Source: JBFEYJ01 sp041563315 (GTDB taxonomy: Bacteria; Pseudomonadota; Gammaproteobacteria; Thiohalomonadales; Thiohalomonadaceae). Taken from it: a stretch of 34,697 bases of DNA. Location of the stretch: NCBI GenBank assembly GCA_041563315.1, contig JBFFNE010000023.1:1-34697 (forward strand). Direction: 5' to 3'. Positions 17,763-24,571 of the stretch are shown piece after piece (position 1 is the first letter of the stretch; each line of letters opens with the position of its first letter). A program made the position numbers and the translations under genes. Below the pieces are notes generated by a model that was not told the DNA's origin, did not search any database, and was given only the letters and a program-made list of their open reading frames with translations.

Positions 17763-17772
17763 AGGGGTGGAT

Positions 17773-18756
17773 ATGGATAAACGAGAAACGAACCGTGAAA
17801 GTGTTCCTGAGGAAGAGCAAAAGGAAGCACGGATACCGGAGGTTGATACCGATCAAGCGCTGGATCTGGATACGCTGGATGACGAGTTTGATGAGGAGAA
17901 CGCTTTCGAGGCAGGCATTATTCCAGATGGTCAGTTGGATGCCACCCGCCTATACCTGAACGAGATTGGCTTTTCTCCCCTGTTGAGCGCAGAGGAAGAG
18001 GTTCATTATGCGCGCCTGGCCCAGCAAGGAGACGAGGCAGGACGTAAGCGCATGATTGAGAGCAATCTGCGTCTGGTCGTCAACATTGCTCGTCGTTATC
18101 TCCATCGAGGCCTCGTCCTGCTGGACCTTATCGAAGAAGGCAACCTCGGCCTCATTCGCGCGGTGGAGAAGTACGATCCCGAACGCGGCTTCCGTTTTTC
18201 CACCTACGCCACCTGGTGGATCCGGCAGACTATTGAGCGGGCGATCATGAATCAGACTCGTACCATACGTCTGCCGATCCATGTGCTCAGGGAGATCAAT
18301 CTCCATCTGATGGCAGCCCGCCACTTGTCACAAACCCTCGACCATGAGCCGACCACCGAAGAGATCGCCGAGATGCTGGACAAGCCTATCGACGAGGTCA
18401 AGCGGATGATGGGCCTTAACGAACGGGTGAGTTCGATGGATTCGCCGCTCGGGCAGGGGGCGGATAATGCTTTAATTGATGTCATTCCTGATGAAAACAA
18501 TCTCGACCCCTCTGTACTGCTGCAGAATGAGGCCATTCGTAATAATATCGACGTTTGGTTAAATGAACTCGCTGACCGGCAACGTGAGGTGGTAGAGCGG
18601 CGGTTTGGCCTGCATGGCTACGACAGCTCTACTCTTGAAGAGGTAGGAGCGGCTATTGGTGTCACCCGAGAGCGGGTGCGCCAGATCCAGATCGAGGCGC
18701 TGAAACGCCTGCGCAAGATCCTGGAGAGCCGCGGCTATAGCGGGGACGTGCTGTAG
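17773..18756 (+). CDS. rpoS: RNA polymerase sigma factor RpoS (sigma-38)
   Basis: Stationary-phase and general-stress sigma factor, 327 residues (E. coli 330). The ATG at 17773 has a good SD (GAAGGGGTGG), so the upstream open frame is not coding. Domains: an acidic N-terminus; sigma 1.2 (DATRLYLNEIGFSPLLSAEEE); sigma 2 (NLRLVVNIARRYLHRGL, LIEEGNLGLIRAVEKYDPERGFRFSTYATWWIRQTIERAI); sigma 3; and sigma 4 with the HTH EEVGAAIGVTRERVRQIQIEALKRL. Residue 173, a lysine needed for RssB recognition in E. coli, is arginine here (HVLREIN). It is ten bases after nlpD and probably also transcribed from inside it. Confidence 0.96.
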   Translation: MDKRETNRESVPEEEQKEARIPEVDTDQALDLDTLDDEFDEENAFEAGIIPDGQLDATRLYLNEIGFSPLLSAEEEVHYARLAQQGDEAGRKRMIESNLRLVVNIARRYLHRGLVLLDLIEEGNLGLIRAVEKYDPERGFRFSTYATWWIRQTIERAIMNQTRTIRLPIHVLREINLHLMAARHLSQTLDHEPTTEEIAEMLDKPIDEVKRMMGLNERVSSMDSPLGQGADNALIDVIPDENNLDPSVLLQNEAIRNNIDVWLNELADRQREVVERRFGLHGYDSSTLEEVGAAIGVTRERVRQIQIEALKRLRKILESRGYSGDVL

Positions 18757-18763
18757 AAACAGC

Positions 18764-19028
18764 TCACCGCAAAGACGCAAAGGACGCGAAGAGATGCGAA
18801 AAAATAGCCGCGGAATACACAAAACACACGGAATGATGCGGTCATTGCCTCGGTGCGTAGGTTAGCTTGTGCGATGCGCTATGGGCTTCGTTGTCATTGT
18901 GCGGGTTTTTTTCTTCATGGTTTCGAAGTTCACGTAACCATCGAATCGTGAGTTAAAGCTAGCTTTATTCACTTCCGTGTGTTCCGTGGCCATTTCTTAA
19001 TGCATTTCCTTTGCGTCCTCTGCGGTGA
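18764..19028. repeat. Long inverted repeat element, longest copy (downstream of rpoS)
   Basis: The left outer arm at 18764-18784 (TCACCGCAAAGACGCAAAGG...) pairs with 19007-19028 (TCCTTTGCGTCCTCTGCGGT...) with a small mismatch or insertion. The left inner arm GCCGCGGAATACAC at about 18811 and ACACACGGAAT near 18825 face ACTTCCGTGTGTTCCGTGGC at 18971-18990. The roughly 130-bp centre has no recognisable gene. It fills the 275-bp gap between rpoS and the stop of the convergent Mth938-like gene, ending 3 bases before that stop. Confidence 0.8.
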
Positions 19029-19031
19029 ATC

Positions 19032-19442
19032 CTATCCTTCGATGATGATTGCGGCACCGACCTGGCGTCCCTCTCCGGTGAGGATGTTGTAGGTACGGCA
19101 GGCGGCGGCGGTGTCCATCACCTCATAGCCGATGCCGAGTGACACTAATGCGGCCACTTGTTTGCTGGCAGGGAAGCGCAGCCGCCTTCCAGTACCCAGC
19201 AATAATACTTCCAGATTCAGCCCGGTGATAGCCGAAAGGTGCTCCGCTTCAAGCGCCTCGATGGCAGTGGGAGGCCAGCCCTGGAGCAGGTGACTCGGGC
19301 TGATGACAAAGCTTTGCCGCAGGGTGAGTCGGCCATCCTCGTCCCTCCCATCCTCGCGGCGGGGCGAATTGATGATCACCTCGTCGTTCTGGCAAGCATG
19401 GATGGTGTAGAGTCCCTCAGACAGTTCGCGAGTGAATTTCAT
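19032..19442 (-). CDS. Mth938-like (DUF498 family) domain protein
   Basis: The protein is 136 residues on the minus strand. The fold is suggested by SPSHLLQGWPPTAIEAL, EVLLLGTGRRLRFPASKQVAALVSLGIGYEVMDTAAACRTYNILTGEGRQVGAAII. LLGTG, GIGxEVMDTxAACRTYNIL and GR.V.AA are the core motifs of the Mth938/NDUFAF3-like family. The biochemical role of the bacterial members is not known to me; eukaryotic relatives assist respiratory complex I assembly. The start at 19442 has a weak GGGA upstream. It is divergent from the aminotransferase gene. Confidence 0.85.
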   Translation of the reverse strand: MKFTRELSEGLYTIHACQNDEVIINSPRREDGRDEDGRLTLRQSFVISPSHLLQGWPPTAIEALEAEHLSAITGLNLEVLLLGTGRRLRFPASKQVAALVSLGIGYEVMDTAAACRTYNILTGEGRQVGAAIIIEG

Positions 19443-19486
19443 GGTTTTATTCCCGTTAGAATAGGGGGTTATCTGTTTTCGGTAGA

Positions 19487-19515
19487 TTGACAGGGAATTA
19501 CCGCGCCAGTAATGT
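19487..19515 (+). promoter_or_regulatory. Candidate sigma-70 promoter for the aminotransferase-hom block
   Basis: A perfect -35 hexamer TTGACA (19487-19492) is followed by a 17-bp spacer and TAATGT (19510-19515), which keeps T1, A2 and T6 of the -10 consensus. It lies about 73 bases before the TTG start at 19588 in the divergent intergenic region. Confidence 0.55.
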
Positions 19516-19587
19516 TAGCAGCTTTCGTTCCCACAGACCGAGCCTTAGCACCGCCGCCGGGAAAGGGCTATATCGGATATCGCCACG

Positions 19588-20775
19588 TTGATAGATGAGT
19601 TCCAGAGAATCAAGCGCTTGCCACCGTATGTCTTCGCCATTGTTAATGAGTTGAAGGCAAAGGCGCGAGCGCGTGGTGAGGATATTATTGATTTTGGCAT
19701 GGGCAACCCGGATCAGCCGACTCCCCGGCACATTGTTGACAAGCTGGTGGAGGCGGCGCAGCGGGATGATACGCACCGTTACTCGATGTCCAAGGGGATT
19801 CCGCGCCTGCGTCGTGCCGTGTGCAACTGGTACAAGGAGCGCTTTGACGTCGAGCTGGACCCGGAGACCGAGGCGATCGTCACCATCGGTTCCAAAGAGG
19901 GCTTGGCCCATTTGGCACTGGCCACGACCGGACCCGGGGACGCAGTGCTGGTACCTAATCCGGCCTACCCGATCCATCCTTACGGATTTGTAATTGCTGG
20001 AGCCGACATCCGTCATGTGCCGCTGCTACCGGATCGTGATTTCTTTGAGGAGCTGGAGAAGGCGATCAAGAACTCCTGGCCACGTCCCAAGTTCCTGGTC
20101 ATCAACTTCCCTGGCAATCCTACTGCGCAGTGTGTGGAGCTGGAGTTTTTCGAGAAAGTGGTGGCGATTTCCCGAGAGCATGAGATCTGGGTGATCCATG
20201 ATATTGCCTATGGCGAGATCGCCTTCGATGGCTATAGGCCGCCGTCGATCCTGCAGGTTCCCGGAGCAAAAGAGGTCGCGGTGGAGTTCTACTCTATGTC
20301 CAAGACCTACAACATGCCCGGCTGGCGCGTCGGTTTCATGTGCGGTAATCCAACCTTGGTGGGTGCGCTGGCGAAGATGAAATCCTATCTCGATTACGGC
20401 ATGTTTACGCCGATCCAGGTGGCGGCCATCGCCGCTCTGGAGGGGCCGCAGGATTGCGTGCGTGAGATCAGCGCCATGTACCAGAGCCGCCGCGATGTGC
20501 TCTGCGACGGTCTCAATGGTATGGGCTGGAAGGTGGATAAGCCGAAGGCAACGATGTTTGTCTGGGCTCCGATACCCGAGGCCTACCGTCATTTCGGCTC
20601 GCTGGAGTTTTCAAAAAAATTGCTTGAACAGGCTAAGGTCGCGGTTTCACCCGGCGTGGGCTTTGGTGAGTACGGTGATGACCACGTGCGTTTCGGCCTC
20701 ATCGAGAATGAGCACCGCACCCGTCAGGCGCTGCGTGGCATTCGTGAAATGTTCCGCCAGGACGGCTTGCTTTGA
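19588..20775 (+). CDS. alaC: AlaC-like pyridoxal-phosphate aminotransferase
   Basis: Class I/II aminotransferase of 395 residues, resembling glutamate-pyruvate aminotransferase AlaC (YfdZ). Conserved stretches are RIKRLPPYVFAIVNELK, DIIDFGMGNPDQPTP, HRYSMSKGIPRLRRAVCNWY, VTIGSKEGLAHL, VPNPAYPIHPYG, NFPGNPTAQC and EFYSMSKTYNMPGWRVGF, with PLP lysine K239. The start is TTG at 19588. Upstream in frame there is a TAG at 19546-19548 and no ATG or GTG, so a non-ATG start is forced. The second aminotransferase begins 38 bases downstream. Placement before hom suggests aspartate-family or alanine metabolism; exact specificity cannot be read from sequence. Confidence 0.88.
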   Translation: MIDEFQRIKRLPPYVFAIVNELKAKARARGEDIIDFGMGNPDQPTPRHIVDKLVEAAQRDDTHRYSMSKGIPRLRRAVCNWYKERFDVELDPETEAIVTIGSKEGLAHLALATTGPGDAVLVPNPAYPIHPYGFVIAGADIRHVPLLPDRDFFEELEKAIKNSWPRPKFLVINFPGNPTAQCVELEFFEKVVAISREHEIWVIHDIAYGEIAFDGYRPPSILQVPGAKEVAVEFYSMSKTYNMPGWRVGFMCGNPTLVGALAKMKSYLDYGMFTPIQVAAIAALEGPQDCVREISAMYQSRRDVLCDGLNGMGWKVDKPKATMFVWAPIPEAYRHFGSLEFSKKLLEQAKVAVSPGVGFGEYGDDHVRFGLIENEHRTRQALRGIREMFRQDGLL

Positions 20776-20813
20776 ATTTATCGCTCCACCAGACAGAGAG
20801 TTCCGTAGATACC

Positions 20814-22037
20814 ATGCGTCCCATCCTGAAGTCTTCCAAGCTTACCAATGTCTGCTACGACATCCGTGGTCCTGTGATGGCCCACGCACGCCTGATGGAG
20901 GAGGAGGGGCACCGCATCATCAAGCTCAACCTGGGCAATCTGGCGCCGTTCGGCTTCGAGGCCCCGGAGGAGATCCAGCAAGATGTGATCTACAACCTGC
21001 CACAATCCTCCGGTTATTCCGATTCCAAGGGGCTGTTCGCTGCACGCAAGGCGATCATGCACTACACCCAGTCCAAACAGATCGCCGGTGTCGGGATGGA
21101 TGACATCTACATTGGTAATGGTGTTTCCGAACTTATCGTGTTGGCGATGCAGGGCCTGCTAAATAATGGTGATGAGGTGCTGGTGCCAGCCCCTGACTAT
21201 CCGCTATGGACAGCGGCGGTGAGCCTGGGTGGTGGTGAACCGCGTCACTACGTCTGCGATGAGGGGGCCGGATGGCTCCCGGACTTGGATGACATTCGCA
21301 GCAAAATCAGCAAAAACACCCGGGCAATTGTCATCATCAATCCCAATAACCCGACCGGAGCGGTCTACCCGGATGACCTGCTGCGTGAACTTGTCGAGAT
21401 CGCCCGCCAGCACCAGCTCATCATTTTTGCCGATGAGATCTACGACAAGATGCTCTATGACGGCCTGAACCACACCTCCATCGCTTCACTCGCCGACGAC
21501 GTGTTGTTCGTTACCTTCAATGGCCTGTCGAAGAACTATCGCGCCTGTGGTTACCGCGCTGGTTGGATGGTGGTCTCCGGAGAGCAGAGCCATGCACTGG
21601 ACTATATCGAGGGATTGAATATCCTCTCCTCAATGCGTCTTTGCTCTAACGTGCCCGGGCAGTTTGCGATCCAGACCGCTCTCGGCGGTTATCAGAGCAT
21701 CAATGACCTGGTAGCGCCTGGCGGACGCCTGCGACGGCAGCGCGATATTGCCTGGGAGATGCTCGACGCCATGCCCGGCGTCAGCTGTGTCAAGCCGCAG
21801 GCGGCGCTTTATCTATTTCCTCGGCTTGACCCGAGCATGTATCCTATACAGGATGATCAAGCTTTTGCGCTGGAGCTGCTGAAAGACGAAAAGGTGCTGG
21901 TGGTGCAGGGCACGGGCTTTAATTGGATGAACCCGGATCACTTTCGTATGGTGTTTTTGCCCAGTGGCGATGATCTGCAGGAGGCAATGACGCGCATTGA
22001 GCGTTTCCTGCATCATTATCGCAAGCGCCATGGGTAA
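20814..22037 (+). CDS. alaA: AlaA-like pyridoxal-phosphate aminotransferase
   Basis: The protein is 407 residues (E. coli AlaA/YfbQ 405). The N-terminus RPILKSSKLTNVCYDIRGPV is characteristic of the AlaA alanine-synthesising aminotransferases. Further motifs are LNLGNLAPFGFEAPEEI (a Leu replaces the usual Pro of GNPAPFGF), SGYSDSKGLFAARKAIM, IYIGNGVSELI, VPAPDYPLWTAAV, INPNNPTGAVY, FADEIYDKMLYDG and FNGLSKNYRACGYRAGWM with PLP lysine K240. I used the ATG at 20814. A TTG at 20772 overlapping the previous stop would add 14 residues with no family match. It forms a tandem pair with the AlaC-like gene, probably co-transcribed. Confidence 0.88.
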   Translation: MRPILKSSKLTNVCYDIRGPVMAHARLMEEEGHRIIKLNLGNLAPFGFEAPEEIQQDVIYNLPQSSGYSDSKGLFAARKAIMHYTQSKQIAGVGMDDIYIGNGVSELIVLAMQGLLNNGDEVLVPAPDYPLWTAAVSLGGGEPRHYVCDEGAGWLPDLDDIRSKISKNTRAIVIINPNNPTGAVYPDDLLRELVEIARQHQLIIFADEIYDKMLYDGLNHTSIASLADDVLFVTFNGLSKNYRACGYRAGWMVVSGEQSHALDYIEGLNILSSMRLCSNVPGQFAIQTALGGYQSINDLVAPGGRLRRQRDIAWEMLDAMPGVSCVKPQAALYLFPRLDPSMYPIQDDQAFALELLKDEKVLVVQGTGFNWMNPDHFRMVFLPSGDDLQEAMTRIERFLHHYRKRHG

Positions 22038-22049
22038 ATGTGTTGCCAA

Positions 22050-22139
22050 GGTCATGAATATTTCATGACCGTCATTTCCGCGCAGGCGGGAACTCCGGTG
22101 AGTTAAGTAGATACATTCCGGCTATTCGCCGGAATGACG
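22050..22139. repeat. Perfect palindrome plus REP-like element upstream of hom
   Basis: GGTCATGAA (22050-22058) and TTCATGACC (22062-22070) form a perfect 9-bp stem with a 3-base loop. Directly after it is a CGTCATTTCC...GGAATGACG unit (22070-22139) with an inner perfect stem ATTCCGGC (22115-22122) / GCCGGAAT (22128-22135). The CGTCATTCC/GGAATGACG theme resembles common REP-type intergenic palindromes of proteobacteria. The first hairpin has no T-tract. Confidence 0.65.
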
Positions 22140-22190
22140 AATTACTGCCTCTGTGGCGAGTTATTTTTTTCAAAATTAAGAAGGATGGTC

Positions 22191-23501
22191 ATGAATCCCG
22201 TTAAAGTCGGTCTGTTGGGACTGGGTACCGTCGGTGGCGGCACGGTCAATGTCCTTAAACGTAATGCCGAGGAGATTGCACGTCGCGCAGGGCGCGGCAT
22301 CGCTGTCTCCCACGCGGCTGCCCGCGATATTAGCAAACCTCGCATCTGCGATACCACGGATATCGAGTTGACCATAAACCCGGAAGAGGTGGTTGATAAT
22401 CCGGATATTGACGTCATCGTCGAGCTGATTGGCGGCGACGAACAAGCCCGCGAGATGGTGATGCGCGCCATCGCCAACGGTAAACACGTGGTCACCGCCA
22501 ATAAGGCGCTGATCGCCAAGCACGGCAACGAAATCTTCGCCGCGGCGCAGGAGCAGGGCGTGATGGTGGCCTTTGAGGCGGCGGTCGCCGGCGGTATCCC
22601 GATCATCAAGGCGATGCGCGAGGGACTCTCCGCCAACCGCATCGAGTGGCTGGCCGGCATCATCAACGGCACCGGCAACTTCATCCTTACCGAGATGCGC
22701 GACAAGGGCCGCGATTTTGCCGACGTGCTGGCCGAGGCACAGCGCCTCGGTTACGCCGAGGCCGATCCCACCTTCGATGTCGAGGGGATCGATGCGGCGC
22801 ACAAGCTGACCATTCTCGCCTCTATCGCCTTCGGCATTCCGCTGCAGTTCGACAAGACCTTCACCGAGGGGATCAGTCACATCACCGGTGAGGATGTGGC
22901 CTATGCCGAGGCACTCGGCTACCGCATCAAGCACTTGGGCATTGCACGCCGTACCGCCGGCGGCATTGAGATGCGCGTCCACCCGACCCTGATCCCCGAG
23001 CGCCGCCTCATCGCCAATGTCGACGGCGTAATGAACGCGGTACTGGTGCAGGGCGATGCGGTAGGCCCGACCCTTTACTACGGCGCAGGCGCCGGTGCCG
23101 ATCCCACCGCCTCGGCGGTGGTGGCCGACATCATCGATGTCACCCGCACCCTGACCTCTGACCCGGAGAACCGGGTGCCGCACCTGGCCTTCCAGCCCGA
23201 TGCGATCACCGACATTCCGGTGTTGCCGATGGAGGAGGTCACCACCTCCTACTACCTGCGCATGCAGGTGCAGGACAATCCGGGCGTGCTGGCCGACATC
23301 ACCCGCATCCTTAGCGAGGCGGAGATCAGCGTCGAGGCGATGATCCAGAAGCCCTCCATCGACGGCGGCTATACCGTGCCGCTGATCCTGCTGACCCATC
23401 ACGTGGTCGAGGCGAAGATGAACGACGCCATCGCCAAAATCGAGGCACTCAAAACCACCCAGAGCCAGGTCGTGCGCATCCGCATGGAGCCGCTGGGCTA
23501 A
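22191..23501 (+). CDS. hom: Homoserine dehydrogenase
   Basis: NAD(P)-dependent reduction of aspartate semialdehyde to homoserine, the branch point to threonine and methionine. The protein is 436 residues, the length of the monofunctional form with a C-terminal ACT domain. The start is ATG at 22191 (MNPVKVGLLGLGTVGGG), with AAGGA about 6 bases upstream; the ATG at 22185 sits on the SD itself. Motifs are GLGTVGGG (nucleotide binding), VVTANKALIAKHG, EAAVAGGIPIIKAMREGL, GIINGTGNFILTEM, AEADPTFDVEGIDAAHKLTILASIAFG, and the ACT region YYLRMQVQDNPGVLADITRILSEAEIS, which usually mediates threonine feedback. Its thrC partner lies 3.2 kb downstream. Confidence 0.97.
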   Translation: MNPVKVGLLGLGTVGGGTVNVLKRNAEEIARRAGRGIAVSHAAARDISKPRICDTTDIELTINPEEVVDNPDIDVIVELIGGDEQAREMVMRAIANGKHVVTANKALIAKHGNEIFAAAQEQGVMVAFEAAVAGGIPIIKAMREGLSANRIEWLAGIINGTGNFILTEMRDKGRDFADVLAEAQRLGYAEADPTFDVEGIDAAHKLTILASIAFGIPLQFDKTFTEGISHITGEDVAYAEALGYRIKHLGIARRTAGGIEMRVHPTLIPERRLIANVDGVMNAVLVQGDAVGPTLYYGAGAGADPTASAVVADIIDVTRTLTSDPENRVPHLAFQPDAITDIPVLPMEEVTTSYYLRMQVQDNPGVLADITRILSEAEISVEAMIQKPSIDGGYTVPLILLTHHVVEAKMNDAIAKIEALKTTQSQVVRIRMEPLG

Positions 23502-23531
23502 CACTGACACAGAATCGGTAAGATGAGAATG

Positions 23532-23554
23532 AGGGGGCGTCAGGCCCCCTTCTT
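23532..23554 (+). terminator. Candidate terminator after hom
   Basis: AGGGGGC (23532-23538) pairs perfectly with GCCCCCT (23544-23550) around a 5-base loop, followed by a weak pyrimidine tail TCTT. It is 31 bases after the hom stop. The T-tract is poor. Confidence 0.5.
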
Positions 23555-23587
23555 GCTGGTACCACAGAGCGTGTACGGTTAACTTCA

Positions 23588-24571
23588 ATGCCCCAGTGCT
23601 CACTGACCCTGTTGCTTTCAGATGTTGAAAAACATCTGCCAAACGATGCTGACTGGCCCCCAATGCCTGCGTTACAGACGCTGTTGTCGAAGGGGCGGCG
23701 GGAAGCATTGCCCGCGGATACCACCTCATACCTGTTTGACCTTTTTCACATATCGGTTGAGGCAGGGCGAGATCGGCCTGCCGCTTCGGTCAGTGCGCTT
23801 GGGGACGGCCTGGATGCCTCCAGCGGCTGGTGGTTGCATGCCGACCCTGTCCACCTGGTGGCCGACCGCGACCAGCTCTATCTCTCCGCCAGCAATACCC
23901 TGGGCGTAACCCAGAGTGAGGCGAATGAACTGGTGGCGGAGTTCGACCGGTTCTATGCCGAGGATGGTTGGCAGTTCCTGGTCGCGACTCCTCAGCGCTG
24001 GTATCTGCGTCTCCCGCAGTCGCTGGAAATGCGTACTACGCCCACGGCTGAGGCGATGGGACGCCGAGTACGGGAGGTGCTGCCACAGGGGGACCAGGCG
24101 CTGGTGTTTCAGCGCGCAATGACCGAAATGCAGATGCTGCTGCATGCTAGTCAGGTCAATGTCCGACGTACTGAGCGGGACCAATTGATGGTGAACAGCC
24201 TTTGGTTCTGGGGTGGGGGTGAACTGCCGGTGACCACCAGTGTGTCTACCTGGAGCCGGGTGGTGGCTGATGACCCGCTTGCAAGAGGGCTGGCCCGGCT
24301 TCATGGGATCGAGGTGGATACACCCGTATCCGCCTCGCTGGGCCTGGTTGCAGAGCAGAGCAGGCTGTTGTGGCAGACGACAGTGGAATCGCTTGAACTA
24401 TCGGAGCAGGCGCTTTTTGCTCCGTTGCTGACCATGCTGCGCGCAGGCGAGCTGGCCGAATTGGTGATCGCGTTGCCGGGCCTGGGGTGCTGGCACATCA
24501 ACCGGGCTGCGTTGCGGTGCTGGTGGCGCCGCCGCAAGCCGCTCTGCTCGATGTTGCGGAGGGGGGAGTGA
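23588..24571 (+). CDS. RpfE-type regulatory-like protein (COG4255 family, phosphoglycerate-mutase-annotated)
   Basis: The protein is 327 residues, starting MPQCSLTLLLSDVEKHLPND at 23588. Recognisable segments are WWLHADPVHLVADRDQLYLS, EANELVAEFDRFYAEDGWQFLVATPQRWYLRLP, MTEMQMLLHASQVNVRRTERDQLMVNSLWFWGGGELP and a basic C-terminus (RCWWRRRKPL). These match the family often annotated as cofactor-independent phosphoglycerate mutase or RpfE-type regulator, which I recall sitting next to recJ in Xanthomonas and related genomes. No catalytic metal-ligand set of true phosphoglycerate mutases is visible, so that activity is doubtful. The stop overlaps the recJ start (TGATG), so the two are coupled. 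Confidence 0.75.
   Translation: MPQCSLTLLLSDVEKHLPNDADWPPMPALQTLLSKGRREALPADTTSYLFDLFHISVEAGRDRPAASVSALGDGLDASSGWWLHADPVHLVADRDQLYLSASNTLGVTQSEANELVAEFDRFYAEDGWQFLVATPQRWYLRLPQSLEMRTTPTAEAMGRRVREVLPQGDQALVFQRAMTEMQMLLHASQVNVRRTERDQLMVNSLWFWGGGELPVTTSVSTWSRVVADDPLARGLARLHGIEVDTPVSASLGLVAEQSRLLWQTTVESLELSEQALFAPLLTMLRAGELAELVIALPGLGCWHINRAALRCWWRRRKPLCSMLRRGE

Noticed and set aside
17653..17772. In-frame upstream extension of rpoS
   Set aside because: It overlaps the end of nlpD in another frame, and a strong SD sits directly before the ATG at 17773.
22176..23729. 517-codon minus-strand open frame opposite hom
   Set aside because: It is a high-G+C shadow of hom; the plus-strand product is unambiguous homoserine dehydrogenase.
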